Assembly: GCF_034190915.1 (NCBI RefSeq)
Contig: NW_026947485.1
Span: 30,331,519-30,395,518 of the forward strand
Reading direction: 5' to 3'
Length of the DNA: 64,000 nt
Source of the DNA: Cavia porcellus
Lineage: Eukaryota; Chordata; Mammalia; Rodentia; Caviidae
Part shown: piece by piece, positions 21,683-32,559 of the stretch
How the letters are laid out: each line of letters begins with the position of its first letter
Position numbering within the stretch: position 1 is the first letter of the stretch
The notes under the pieces: model-generated
What the model was told of the DNA's origin: nothing
Database searches by the model: none
What the model saw: only the letters and a program-made list of their open reading frames with translations
Position numbers and translations under genes: made by a program

Positions 21683-21875
21683 CTGAGAGGAGAAAAGATG
21701 GGAGGGGAGAAGAAGGGAAGGGAGGAGAGAGAGAAAAACTGAGGGAGAGGGAGAGAGATTGAAGTCAGGGACAGGACAGGGAGAGAGAGACTCTGGAAGA
21801 GGAGGAGGAGAAGGGGGAGTAAGAAGAGAGAGACAGACAGACAGACAGAGATAGAGAAGAGACAGAGAGAAATGA
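21683..21875. repeat. Purine-rich (GA)n low-complexity tract
   Basis: About 190 bp almost entirely of A and G on the plus strand, with five GACA units near 21832-21850. Open frames on the minus strand rich in serine, leucine and proline come only from this composition. Confidence 0.9.
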
Positions 21876-22322
21876 GTAGCATACTTCAAACACAACAAAG
21901 GATCAGTCCCTATAGGGTATGCTGAGGGATTAGACACATGCTAGAAACTTCCCAGGGGAGACACGGTGGTAGATTATATAAATAAAAATAAAGCGATTGT
22001 AAGTAAGAAGTAAAATGAGGAAGAGGGCAGAGAGAATGCCCTGGAGTAAAAGGGCCCAGCCATGAACAAGGCGCATAGAGCCCAAGATCTCTGTGACGTT
22101 TCTCCAAGAAAGAGTTAAAGTGGAAGCCAAGAGCCCTGCAAACCAAGAGACCACCCCATCTCCCTGATCACTCCCACCCTCAAGAAGCTGCCTCTTCTCA
22201 AGGGTGCCCACAGACAACTGTTCAGAAACCTGCTCTCCAGCCCTGGGACAACTCTCCCGAATTCATCTTTTCTCAGCTTGCAAGTTCCTAATGGAGGTAA
22301 TTTGCCTTTATAACACCCAAAT
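21876..22322. other. No recognisable feature
   Basis: Unique-looking sequence. Minus-strand frames of 78 and 95 codons overlap each other in different phases and have no recognised family. Confidence 0.4.
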
Positions 22323-22863
22323 TGTTATGGCTTATGTCTAGATGTGCTCCCAAAGCCTCATGTAGTGATAGGTGGAGCTTTTTCAGAGATGGCTGAGTTT
22401 ACAGTGTGTGATGCTGGGATTAAGAGTGTGAGATTAGGGGCTGGGGATTTAACTCAGCGGCATAAGCACCTGCCTTGCAAGCAGGCGGTCGTGAGTTCAA
22501 TCCCTGGTACCGATAAAAATGAAAAAGACAAAAAAAAGAGTGTGAGATTACTAAATCCGTCCAGTGAATGGTTTGGAGACCAATTAGAGAGAGCAAAAAC
22601 AACAAAGGATCAGTTCCCAGTAGCCTAGATACAGCATAAAAGTAACGGAAAGGTAAGTTTAAGGCCCCTTGCTTGCTTGTTTTGCTATCTTTGCTCACCA
22701 TGAACTGTATCTCCTCAGTGATGCCTACTGCTATGCCAAACTGCTGTGGAGCCAGCTGACTATGCCCTGAAACTTCTAAAAGCTGTGAGCTCAATAAACC
22801 TTTCCTTCCTTAATTTGTGGGTGCTGGGTTATTTGTCCTAGAACAAGAAAAGTAAATAAAACA
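22323..22863 (+). repeat. MaLR LTR with a nested young SINE
   Basis: Begins TGTTATGGCTTATGTCTAGA, has CCCAAAGCCTCATGTAGTGA, the TGCCATGAACT-like stretch (CACCATGAACTGTATCTCCT) and the AATAAACCTTTCCTTCCTTA poly(A)-signal region before the ATTTGTCCTAGAACAAGAAA end. A solo LTR of the MST/MT-like MaLR group. The same family occurs at 25103, 36473 and 51043. Confidence 0.8.
22437..22535 (+). repeat. Young tRNA-derived SINE inside the LTR
   Basis: Complete copy from GGGGCTGGGGATTTAACTCA to GGTACCGATAAAAA plus an A-rich tail. A perfect 15-bp target duplication, AAGAGTGTGAGATTA, sits at 22422-22436 and 22536-22550. RNA polymerase III A box (TAACTCAGCGG) and B box (GAGTTCAATCC) are still visible. Confidence 0.95.
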
Positions 22864-22899
22864 CATGCCTCTGAGACCAACTACTACAGCTATTAACTA

Positions 22900-23380
22900 T
22901 TAATACTACTGTTTTCCCTCCCCTCCAACCATACCCTATCTCACTGCTTGTGTCAATATGTTATTTTCCAACTTGCCTGGACTCCTAACACCTTAGATTT
23001 TGGGCATTTTTGACTCAACCCTCCCTGATATACTAAGGTACCCATTCACCAAGTCTCTCTGTAACACTACCTCAACTCTCCTTCCCTGTTTCCTGTACTC
23101 ACCTACTTCAGACCCTCCTGAACTACTTCATAATTGCTTATGTTTTCTTGTTTCTCATTCCTCCTTTTGCAATCTTCTGTACATGCACCTGCCATGAAAT
23201 TTTCAAAAATGATCAAAAATGTATGATAGTTTCCCCATTACTTATACAACAGTGTGAAATTATGCCATTAATCACTTTATTCATTCAAAAATCTTCCTTG
23301 ATTAGCCATTATGTGCCAGACACTGTTTTAGACATTTGGGACATAGTAATAAGGAGACAGTGTTTAATCTTATCTCTTAA
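22900..23380 (+). repeat. L2 LINE-like segment
   Basis: Pyrimidine-rich L2-like run: TTTTTGACTCAACCCTCCCT near 23008, CACCAAGTCTCTCTGTAACA, ACTACCTCAACTCTCC. The final ~100 bp (TTCATTCAAAAATCTTCC, ATGTGCCAGACACTGTTTTA) matches an L2/MIR end but in reversed orientation, so it may be a separate fragment. Confidence 0.5.
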
Positions 23381-24995
23381 TCTGATTTTTTCTGCCTCTC
23401 ATACCACTAGCCCCTGACACAATTTTGAGCATTATCTCTACTTATACATTATCTCTTTACCAGTATCAGTAGTTACATTTGAATTTTCAGCAATTTGCAT
23501 TTGTATTGTCAACAATGTCTACAAAATGCCTATTATGTGTTGGATCCAGTAGCAAGTGAGCAACACAGGGTGTGATCTTTTCTGTCCATCTACCCATGAT
23601 GTCTTCTTACCTGTGACCATCATGCCTCCCTTTGTGTTCACTGAAATGGAAATTGGTACTCAAAGTGACTCCTGAATCTCATAAAAGGGCCAACTTATCC
23701 TTTGCTTATGTTGAAGAAGTCAAATGTAACAAGAGCACAGTTGTATAAATGTGGCCAATGAAGGTAAGAATGCGTCATATTTGTATGTTACTTTATGGGG
23801 TCTAGAGCTTACTGGAGCAAAGGTTGTGAACTCATATTCACCAGATTAAACACACTTCAGGTGTTATTTTAGGCAGCGCTTCCATTGTTCATAAGTAAAT
23901 ATGGACCCTTAATTTAAAATCCTGTTAATGTTGTGCTCTTTGCTGTCAGTGAGTCCTATAACCTTGCAGTCTGTCAAAAATCCTTTTTCAAGCTACCTTC
24001 AGACCTAGAGTGTGGTTTGGTGCCAATATTCACAAGGAAAGAAAAGTTTTCAAGATCAAGAGTATTCTTCACATTTATGAAAACTTTTGAAATACAGATG
24101 CTTTCTACTCAATGGCAGTCAGCAAGTAGCACTATTTCTGTTCAATTAACTGAACTGTTAAAAGCAGGGAGAAACTAAATCACTCTGAGCTCCAGTTTTA
24201 AATCCTCTAACTGTAGCTTTGTTGAGAAAAGAAACAAAGCATGCCTGGGCCCAAACCAAATGACATGTGAACACTTCCATCAGGCATACAGCTTCCAGAG
24301 TAGTCCCTGGTATGCTCCCAACAACCAGTTCCAGCTTTCACTCCCCTTCCTCCCCTAGAGACAGGACATCTTCCACCCATGCTGGACAGCCCGCCATGTC
24401 TGGAACATGCTCTGCAGCACAGCTCATGTGATTATCACAACTGTATATACTAGAACTCGGCCACCATGACCCAGGTCAACCTGACAGTAACTGCTGACCT
24501 AGACCCAGAGCTAGAGCACTTTTGGGTCTCTCCTGTTGCAAGCTCAGATTGGTTGAGGCAACCAGAGTAGGGCTAGTCAGTGGGCTTAAGGGTTTAAGGA
24601 AACTTCTCCAAATGAGCAACAGAGAAGGAAACAGGGGTTCAGCCAAGATGATGATGCAGTCTGCCCTTCAACACACCACAGATCCAAACTGACAAAACAC
24701 TAATTGTCACTGCCTCTAAGAGCAGGTCAGTCCTACAGCATCAATCTGCACTAGTGCCCATGCAATAACAGCATTCATTTGTGCCTTCAGCCATGCTTTC
24801 ACTTAAGTGTAGGCAGGTCATTCTCAACAGGGCAAATCCAGTAAACTCTAGTTAGCTAGAAGCCAATAAAGTATTAATTTCCTTTAACCAGAACGACGGG
24901 TTGGCTCATATAAGTGAGCCACAAGGAACTTACTATTTCCTTGACACACCAAGTTATTGATATTATCTCTGTTTAAAAATCTCTGCCTCCTCTAT
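23381..24995. other. No recognisable gene or repeat
   Basis: Unique-looking. 24180-24640 is GC-richer and could be a decayed LTR, but no family was recognised. Confidence 0.4.
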
Positions 24996-24999
24996 CAGA

Positions 25000-25850
25000 A
25001 GATATTAGTTACATTTGTCCTTAAGGACATACATGTTCCTTCCCTGGAAAGCCTTTTCCAATTGCCCCAGCCTTTCCAGAAGACTTTCCAGCTACATGAC
25101 TGTTAATGGTTTATATCTAGGTGTTCCTCACGAGCCTCAAGTACTTGTAGCCAGGGCTTTTGGAAGAAGATTGGATCATGCAGCTCTATACTTGAATTGC
25201 TGTTACGAGGCAGAAGAATCAAGTCACTCAGGTACACTTCCTTCTAGGCTCCTGCCTTCTTTCTCTGCTTCTTGGACACCATGATATGAGCAGCTTTTCT
25301 CCATCCTGGCCCTTCTACCATGTTGCTTCTTCCTGAAGTCGGCTGACCATGCAAGGACTGAAACATCTAAAATGTGAGCCAAATAAACCTCCCCTCCTCT
25401 AGTCTTCAGGTGTCACGTATTTTTGTCCTAGCAATGAGTAAAGTGACTAAGACAATCCCCCGCCACACTTACCATCACTCTGTCCTTTTCTCAGTCTTCC
25501 TTGTTAAGCTCCATTCTGTCTCAGGATCTTTGTACATGCATTCAACACTTGTGAAATGTTTCTGCCCATATTCTAACTCTTCCCCATCCCAGAACTGCAG
25601 CTGTAACTGTTCACCTGTTCATGGAAGTAAGTCTCATCTCCCTCTGAATCTCAGCTCAACTCTCTCTGGTCTCCACTACTACTCACTCTCAGGGCATCAT
25701 AAGCCTCTCTTTCCCTGCACTTAGGAGAGCTGTCCTGGTAGAACTATATTATTTAATCAAAGTTTATTTCCTTGCTACATTTTAAATTCCCCAAAGTGAT
25801 TAGCACTGTGGAATATAACAATTCCTCAATAAGTGTTAACTGAATGACCT
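25000..25850 (+). repeat. L2 LINE, split by a MaLR LTR
   Basis: The left part 25000-25095 (CTTCCCTGGAAAGCCTTTTC) and right part 25460-25850 (GGATCTTTGTACATGCATTC, AAATGTTTCTGCCCATATTC, CTCAATAAGTGTTAACTGAA end) fit L2 3' sequence on either side of the LTR. The left part is the weaker match. Confidence 0.6.
25103..25458 (+). repeat. MaLR LTR
   Basis: GGTTTATATCTAGGTGTTCC start region, TTCTTGGACACCATGATATG, AAATGTGAGCCAAATAAACC polyadenylation region and a GTCCTAGCAATGAGTAAAGT-GACTAAGACA end. Solo LTR, no internal sequence. Confidence 0.75.
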
Positions 25851-26305
25851 TTTTTTTTTTTTTTACATTATTCTGTGTCACTATATGCCTGCCACCCATT
25901 TGTGTACTATTCCTAAAGCTTAGCCCCTGCCAGCCACATCTGACCGTTTTCCAAAATTCATTTAAAAAGTGAAATGGGCATTTATTTCTATTACTTACAC
26001 CTTGTATATTCATCCATATGTAGCATGATATGAGAGTAAAGATTTTAATATGCTACAAATGATGACCTTCATGTATTACTGAGGTCACGAAACAAAAATA
26101 TCCTTAGATTATGTCCAGAAAGGCTGAAATAGTAGCCAAAAAAGTGGGAAGATGTAGCAGTATTGAGTATTTATGATTGACTCTGACCTAACTAGAAAAG
26201 CCATAACTGAGGAACCCATTTCCTACTTTCTTTCCAGTTGGTGTTTTGGCACTGTCACCACTAAGAAAGAGTCAGACTGAGTGAACAGGAGTCTGCAATT
26301 GTCAT
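25851..26305. other. No recognisable feature
   Basis: AT-rich, with a 14-15 T run at about 25850-25864. Confidence 0.4.
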
Positions 26306-26307
26306 GT

Positions 26308-26702
26308 GCCTGTTATAGGCTGATTGCATCCTCCCAAAACTCTACATTGAAGTTCCAACCCCAAGACCTCAAAATGTGACTCTATTTGGAAAGAGAGTCT
26401 TTAATGAGGCAATTAGATAAAAAAATGAGGCTATCGGGGTGGGCCCTGGTTCAATATGATCTATTCCAAGAGCAGATCAAGACCCTGGAAGACACTAGGG
26501 ACTTGCATGCATAGTCATCAGACCCTGTGAGGTCACAGTGGGAATGTGGCCATTGCAAACTGAGAGGAGAGGCCTCTGTGGAAATCAACCCTGCCAGCAC
26601 TTTGATATTAAATGTCTTTTCTGTAAGAAAATCAATTTCTATTGTCTAAGCCAACCAGCCTGAGATACTGTATTAGGATAGCGCTAGTCAACTAATACAG
26701 TA
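26308..26702 (+). repeat. MLT1-type MaLR LTR
   Basis: In order: TTATAGGCTGATTGCATCCT, ACATTGAAGTTCCAACCCCA, AAAATGTGACTCTATTTGGA, CTTTAATGAGGCAATTAGAT, GAGGCTATCGGGGTGGGCCC, and the TTCTATTGTCTAAGCCAACC end. Nearly full-length solo MLT1. Confidence 0.85.
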
Positions 26703-26744
26703 CCCACGCTATTTTTGAAGGAAAAGGGAAAGAAACCCCCAGAC

Positions 26745-26793
26745 TTTACAATCCCAGAGGTCATCTTCTACTCCCAATACTGTCCTTCCTTTT

Positions 26794-26826
<33 letters not shown>

Positions 26827-27012
26827 TCGGTACCAGGGATCGAACTCACGACTGCCTGCTTGCAAGGCAGGCGCTTTAAGCCGCTGAGCTAAATCCCCAG
26901 TCCCTGTCCTTCCTTTTTTGATAAATAAGAACACTGAGGCACAGACCTACAGAGGTACTGGGCCATAATTTCACTCAAGGGCTATCGGCTTCTAAATTCT
27001 ATATCCTTTGCA
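26745..27012 (-). repeat. MIR SINE split by a younger SINE
   Basis: Left half CCCAGAGGTCATCTTCTACT and right half GAACACTGAGGCACAGACCT are consecutive parts of a reversed MIR, separated by the insertion at 26796-26903. Confidence 0.65.
26796..26903 (-). repeat. Young tRNA-derived SINE with (TA)n tail
   Basis: Minus-strand copy: head GACTGGGGATTTAGCTCAGC, end GGTACCGATAAAAA, then a tail that has become a (TA)n run (26796-26817). A perfect 16-bp target duplication CTGTCCTTCCTTTTTT lies at 26780-26795 and 26904-26919. Confidence 0.95.
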
Positions 27013-27059
27013 TGTTATCTCCAGGGCCAAAAGATCAAAGAAATGAACCACACATATAA

Positions 27060-28070
27060 AAGCAGATTGCATTTTGTTTCTCTTACCCCTTAGAATGGGC
27101 AAAATCACCATTTTAACAAAGTTAAAGAACCAGATGCATTTGTATGCATCACTCACATAAAGTGATTGAAATGCTGTGAAACAGATGTGAATAGAAGCTA
27201 ATTTTGCTTTTTAATGAGCATTTTGACCAGATCAATACTACCAAATATTAAACTGCACAATGCCATGGCTGTTTTAATGAAACTGCCCTGTTGATTGGCT
27301 CAACGATGTACTGAGTAGCTAAAAATGTATTTTTTCTTCAAAAGAAGCAGGAGCCTATTATGTAAAATAAAGTCTTAAAAATTAATCACACTGCATAAAG
27401 GACAGAACCTGGTCTAGCCTACAAACCACAGAAAGGCAGAAAGAAACAAAATGCAGCTGAATGCTTAATCAGCTGTCTGTCACTTTCTGAATAGTGCCTA
27501 ATATTCTAATTATTACTCACTACACTGAGAAGAGGCAATTATGGAACAGGGAAGATTGCTTTAATTTTTTTTTTAATTAACCTGCAATTTGGAAGGCCCT
27601 TACAAAAAATAATTTCAGTCCCCATACACTGTAAAAGAAAAAAAAAAAAAAGATTAACAGCTAAAATTTAGTTTTCTCCTGTAACACATAAAGAAGCTTT
27701 GAAGTTGTATTGACAGATATGACTAACAATTGTAATCACAGAAATAAATTAAGTAAAATGATAATTTGTCTGTCACAATTTACTGAGGGAGAAAAAGTTC
27801 AGCACAAGCAGCTGAATTGTGAAGTTCAGAAAAGCGAAAATAGAATCTAGTTTTTAATGAAACGTGGAGCATTATTAATTGGTTTCCTAGCAACAGCCAG
27901 GCTAAAATTACTTAACATGTCTGCTCAATCAGATGCAAATTTGAGTGTTATCCCTTAAATGTTGATTATAGTTGGCCTTTTCAGATGCAAATCCAATGTG
28001 TAAAGTGAATGTAAATGTTGACAATGCTGATACCAAAAAATCTCCTGATTAACATCATTCTGGTGTTCAG
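27060..28070. promoter_or_regulatory. Candidate conserved noncoding element (enhancer-like)
   Basis: About 1 kb free of recognisable transposons in a repeat-dense region. It is rich in homeodomain-type cores (TAATTA, CAATTA, TTAATTAA). It holds two POU-octamer-like ATGCAAAT sites, both in the context CAGATGCAAAT (27932 and 27985). It also holds an RFX-like X-box, GTTTCCTAGCAAC, at about 27882. No long open frame. These are traits of developmental enhancers, but conservation cannot be tested here. Confidence 0.4.
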
Positions 28071-28555
28071 AACCTTAGAGACTCTTCCTTGAAAGGACCT
28101 CAAGCTGCCTGGTGGCTAGTCTTGTCTGCCATCTTCTTTTTCCACTTTAGCACTGCCCTCACTCCAGGTAATTATAAGAGATGGCCAGCCAAACAATACC
28201 ACTGGCCCTCACTGACTGCTCAAGCACTGATTTCTCATCGGTGCTATGGGACAGATGGATGATGCTTTCCAGTTAGAGTTCAAGCAGATGATGCAAGGGC
28301 TTGCCAGAGACCAGAGTTGATCTCAGTGTGGTTTTGTAGATAGAACCAGACCTTTGAGAGCAGAGCCATGCAGCTAAAGTCCCTTCAAGACTTCAGCTAC
28401 ACTCTAGGAGTAGTATATACATCCTCAATGGTGTTACCAAGAAGGGTTGAGGGGAGAAGGAGGCAGCCCACTCATAATCACCTCAAGCCACCAAAGCTAC
28501 TGTGCTAACAATCCCACTCGCATTACAGTGATATGCTCTTCACACTTCTCACTTG
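28071..28555. other. No recognisable feature
   Basis: Unique-looking sequence between the enhancer-like block and an L2. Confidence 0.4.
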
Positions 28556-28557
28556 TG

Positions 28558-29000
28558 CAACAAATCTTTATTACAGTTTCTGCTCTTATCAGGCAATAGT
28601 GTATGTGCTGGAGACACAGTAGTAAGAAAAAAAAAAACCCTATGCTACTCCTTCTGCATAAATAAATACATAAACAATCACATTTTAGGTGGTGATAAGT
28701 ATTAGGAAGAAAAAGTAGTAAAGGAAGAAGGGGATGGGTAGGACTCAGGAGTCCTATTTGATAGGTCTAATTAAAACTTTTATACAGACCTAAATGAAAA
28801 GGAGCAAGCCAGGCATAGGAGGGGATTGGAGGGAGCAAGCGTGCATCTCCAGGCAGGAGTAAGGGCAGCACAGAGCCCACAGAAGTGATATATGAAGAAC
28901 AGGAAGGGAAAGGGCTGATAACAGGAAAAGAGTGACTCCAAGCTAAGTTCCTGCAAGTGGGCCAACGACAGTGCGTCCCTAAGCTCCTAGAGACCTTAAG
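28558..29000 (-). repeat. L2 LINE fragment
   Basis: Reverse L2: GCAACAAATCTTTATTACAG, GTGCTGGAGACACAGTAGTA, AAATAAATACATAAACAATC, AGGTGGTGATAAGTATTAGG, GACCTAAATGAAAAGGAGCA, CATCTCCAGGCAGGAGTAAG. Confidence 0.7.
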
Positions 29001-29024
29001 GTACTTCAGGGATGCCACTTTAGG

Positions 29025-29265
29025 GCAGAGGTTCCCAGCCCAGGCTGCACAGCAGATGAGCTTTTTCTAATTTATAGCTGCTCAGCCTCAGCATTGCCTA
29101 CATTATGCCCTGAGCTCAGCCTCCTGTAAGGCCAGAATCTAAACTCAAACCCAGTCTCGCCTGCCACTGTCCTGGCTCCACCCTCTCTCCTCTTAAAAAA
29201 AATTTTTTTTTCTTCCAGGAAACCAGTTCCTGTGCTAAAATGGTTGAGTATCAATGCTGCAGAGC
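29025..29265. mobile_element. hAT-Charlie (MER5-like) nonautonomous element
   Basis: Left end AGGGCAGAGGTTCCCAGCCC with GGCTGCACAGCAGATGAGCT; right end TGGTTGAGTATCAATGCTGC, roughly the inverted form of the left. This is the plan of MER5-type elements, which have no coding capacity. Confidence 0.6.
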
Positions 29266-29786
29266 CACCTAGATACTATTGCAGACCTACAAAAAATGGA
29301 GTAAAAGCTTGTCATAAGAAGGAGGAATGAGGAAAGGGCAAGTGCACTGAACTCCAAAAGTCTCACCTTTTCAGGTCAAGGCTAGTGTCTTCTGATGTCC
29401 CTATTCAGGGGCAATAGGCCCTGGAAGCCAATAGAAAACTACATTCTCCAAATGATCTTTCCTAGAGGAAGTAGGATGGCTTTTTGGCCAAAGCCTTCCA
29501 CTGGCGAGTCTCTAAAGAATGAAGAATCAATGAACAATTCATTTAAGATACTCAATCACGAAGGCTCTGGTCTGTCCCACCTAGCAGCTCAGGACATATA
29601 TTCCAGCTGCTTTTGCCAATTCAAAAGAGCTGCAAACAAGGCCAGGGATTCCCAGACTAATCTTACCAGTGCTGGGTCAAGGGCAAAGGCACATATCCAT
29701 CTTTCACTGTAGTCCTATTAGCCCTATTAGCCTTTGAAGGCTTTAAGCTTTACTATTAAGTATAAATATCTTTTAGAGTGTAGTTA
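29266..29786. other. No recognisable repeat; 105-codon open frame
   Basis: A plus-strand open frame (29395-29712) has mixed, protein-like composition but no recognised motif and no splice context. Confidence 0.35.
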
Positions 29787-29794
29787 TAAGTATC

Positions 29795-29875
29795 CAGTGG
29801 TGGCCAATCTATGGCACATGTGCTGAAGCCAGCTGTTTGTTATCACTGAAAGCTCTACAAGGTTTACCATCATTG
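29795..29875. mobile_element. ~81-bp hAT-type miniature transposon (copy 2)
   Basis: Starts CAGTGGTGGCCAATC and ends GGTTTACCATCATTG. It shares the CTGAAAGCTCTACAAGGTTT stretch with copy 1 at 16962-17040. Flanks do not form a clean 8-bp duplication, consistent with greater age or end decay. Confidence 0.65.
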
Positions 29876-30310
29876 GTAAAGACCATCTCAGGGTAGAATG
29901 TGGCTGAGGGCTGAGTTTGGGGCACAAAGATGTGAAAAAAAACCTGTTCAGGTAGGAAGGGACATAATGTATGCGGGAAAGAACCTGTTTTGGGGATGGT
30001 GACAATGGCAAGATTTGCAAGGAAAATTGTAGTGCCCAACTGGTAGACAGAAACGTTTTATCAGGCTTGCTTTAATCTATGTTAACCTTTAAAGAGAAAC
30101 AGCACTGGCACTTAATTTAGCCTAAAAAAAAAGGAAACAAATAGTGCCAGAATTTGGTTTCATCAAACAGAAACACATGTCCAAAAGAAAACACTGCTGA
30201 TTACCCAATCAGAAAAGGGATACCCTCTAGAAAGTTTCTGATCAGAATTCCAGGAGAAAAGTCAAACAGATGATACATGTGATGAGTCTTGATCCTTGGG
30301 ACATACCTGC
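29876..30310. other. No recognisable feature
   Basis: Unique-looking AT-rich sequence. Confidence 0.4.
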
Positions 30311-30311
30311 G

Positions 30312-30505
30312 ATGCTAGTGGTTCCCAAAGTGTGTACTAATTCTGGCCACATCTGGAAACTCAGAACTTGGTGGAAATGCATATCCACAGGCCACTCAGC
30401 AGACTTAAGAGTATTAGAAATCCGATGAGGGACTCAGTTAGCTATGGTTTAACAAGCCCTCCAGATACTTCTGATGCACACTAAATTTGAAAATTAGCAT
30501 TTTAG
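30312..30505. mobile_element. MER5A-like hAT element
   Basis: Left end GCTAGTGGTTCCCAAAGTGT, right part TTAACAAGCCCTCCAGATAC then TTCTGATGCACACTAAATTT. Together these match a MER5A-type element whose middle has decayed. Confidence 0.7.
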
Positions 30506-31635
30506 ACCAATTCAGAAAGATGATATGTCTCCAAGTTTATATTTAGCACTAACTTGCTGCAAACTGTTTCAATCAACAGGAAACTAAGGATAGCTGGACT
30601 GTACCTTCTATAGGATGGCACACATTCAAAGTAAACACACTAATTGTGTGAATTCCCTGACACAATGACTTTTTCAAAAGAATGGAACCACTCAGAACAC
30701 AAGATGCAGATTTACTGTTTTCTTATGAAAACCAATTGTTCCAGCAAAGAAATACAGTTTCTTAAAGTTATTCTTTAACAAACTGAAGTCTTGGATTTCC
30801 TTGTGCAAGACACTTTGAGAATCACTGAGTTCTCCACTACTAGGCTCTCTGGCTTTTCTCAGCCAACCTTGCTAGGGCTCCATCCTCAAGAGCATGAGAG
30901 AGAGAGGGTCAGACTCATACAGCAAGACTTTCTGTAAATAAGCCCAAAATGCTTGCTAAATGGATGACTCCCACAATGTCTCATACTTCAGAGAAAATAA
31001 GAAAACTTCTCAATCTTTTAGTGAACATGACAATAAAATGAAGATCATACAGATGTATAGTGATTACAAATTTCCAAGATGAAAAAGACATAAGAAGTAC
31101 TTTAACCATGTATAGATTACTATACACAAAGAGATCTATGAGCAGAAGGAAGACTCTATTATTTAATTACATGCAGGAAACACTTGCAATGCATAATAAA
31201 AATGCACATTTCTGGTTACTATCACCAAACATTTTGATTCACTCAGTGTGAGATGGAAATCCAAGAATCTATTGTCTGAGTAAGCATGCACAGGAGATTC
31301 TGGTTCAGAGATTTGTTTTTAATTTACCAACACAGTAACTTCTCCAGTTTTTAAGGGATTTTAATAAGGTGTAATAAAAGAAGATTTTTTAACTTAATAA
31401 GCAAAGGAAAATAGTATAGCAAAAGAACTGTAAGTTCATTTTTGTCTAAATGTATGCTAAAGTAGTTAAGAAAAAGTTTCTGTCTTTCATCAAGATAATT
31501 CTTAAGTAACTTTTTATTACAAAAACTATTCATAATAATTGTAAAAAATTAGAAAAAAATTAAGAGTATAAAGTAACTGTAATTCTTCCATCCAGTGATG
31601 ACTTGATGTAACTATCCAGATAAGTGCAGGCTCCC
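30506..31635. other. No recognisable gene or repeat
   Basis: AT-rich, unique-looking. No repeat family or exon recognised. Confidence 0.4.
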
Positions 31636-31637
31636 AT

Positions 31638-31656
31638 ACACACACACACACACACA
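31638..31656. repeat. (CA)n microsatellite
   Basis: About nine CA units. Confidence 0.95.
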
Positions 31657-32222
31657 TAATTTTTAAAATAACAGGATCAGAGTATATGCAGTTATCATAT
31701 GTGTTTCTACATTTGACTATTATCAATGTCTTTACATAACTCCTTGCTTCTTTTATAGATAAAATGATAGAATTCCTAAACACTAGCCCTCTTGGTAAGA
31801 ATTAAAATGAATATAAAAATGGTTTTATATGATCAAATATCTGCATCATTTGTTCAAGTATACTAAAAAATCTTGCTTTTATTAAGTAATGTAGCATTAA
31901 TAAGAGTTTATTAGTAACTTTTCCTAGTTTGTTAGCTCATTTTCAGTGGATGCATACATATTTCTTAAGGACTCCAGTATAAATGTGATGCACTGATACA
32001 TTAATTAAATTTATTAGACCATGGTTTTCCTCATTAAATCCAAAGGGAACCAAGATACTCTATTGGAATGAGACTAAGACTTATCTCTCTTCCTCCAAAA
32101 AAAATTTTTAACATGCTCTGAGTCTACAAACTAATTCTCTTCAACCAGGAAGTGCCAGAAATTAAATGCATTTCACAGAATGCACTCATCAGAATCTGAG
32201 AGTTGAATTCTTGAATGTTTAG
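31657..32222. other. No recognisable feature
   Basis: Very AT-rich sequence; possibly decayed L1-type DNA, but no diagnostic stretch was recognised. Confidence 0.35.
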
Positions 32223-32234
32223 AAATGAGGCACA

Positions 32235-32322
32235 GGGGCAGGGGGGATTCAGCTCAGTGGCATAAGCACCTGCCTGGCAAGTTCAAGGTTGTGAGTTCAA
32301 TCCCTAGTAAAAAAAAAAAGGG
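32235..32322 (+). repeat. tRNA-derived SINE with target-site duplication
   Basis: Head GGGGCAGGGGGGATTCAGCT, end GTTCAATCCCTAGT and an A tail. The anticodon-arm part has a small rearrangement (GCAAGTTCAAGG). The 11-bp repeat AATGAGGCACA flanks it at 32224-32234 and 32323-32333. Confidence 0.9.
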
Positions 32323-32559
32323 AATGAGGCACAAAGAATGTGAGTTTCTGTGACTACCCACATCCACACTACCAAGGTCTGGTTTCAGAACACTTACTGA
32401 GGTTTCAACACTTTGCTGTCACATGAACACTTAGAAAATCACTAAATTTGTTTCCTCATGTAGGAAATAAGAATACTAAAAATAAAATCACAGCTTATTT
32501 ATCAAGGGCTTCCTAAGGGCCAGTGGCTTAGGACATGAAGTCCTACGAATTCTCTGCAG

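Noticed and set aside
21662..21937. Two overlapping minus-strand frames rich in Ser, Leu and Pro
   Set aside because: They come from a purine-rich low-complexity tract.
22437..22535. Possible tRNA gene (anticodon-arm-like CCTGCCTTGCAAGCAGG with A and B boxes)
   Set aside because: It is one member of a dispersed SINE family with an A-rich tail and target duplications; the T stem no longer pairs well.
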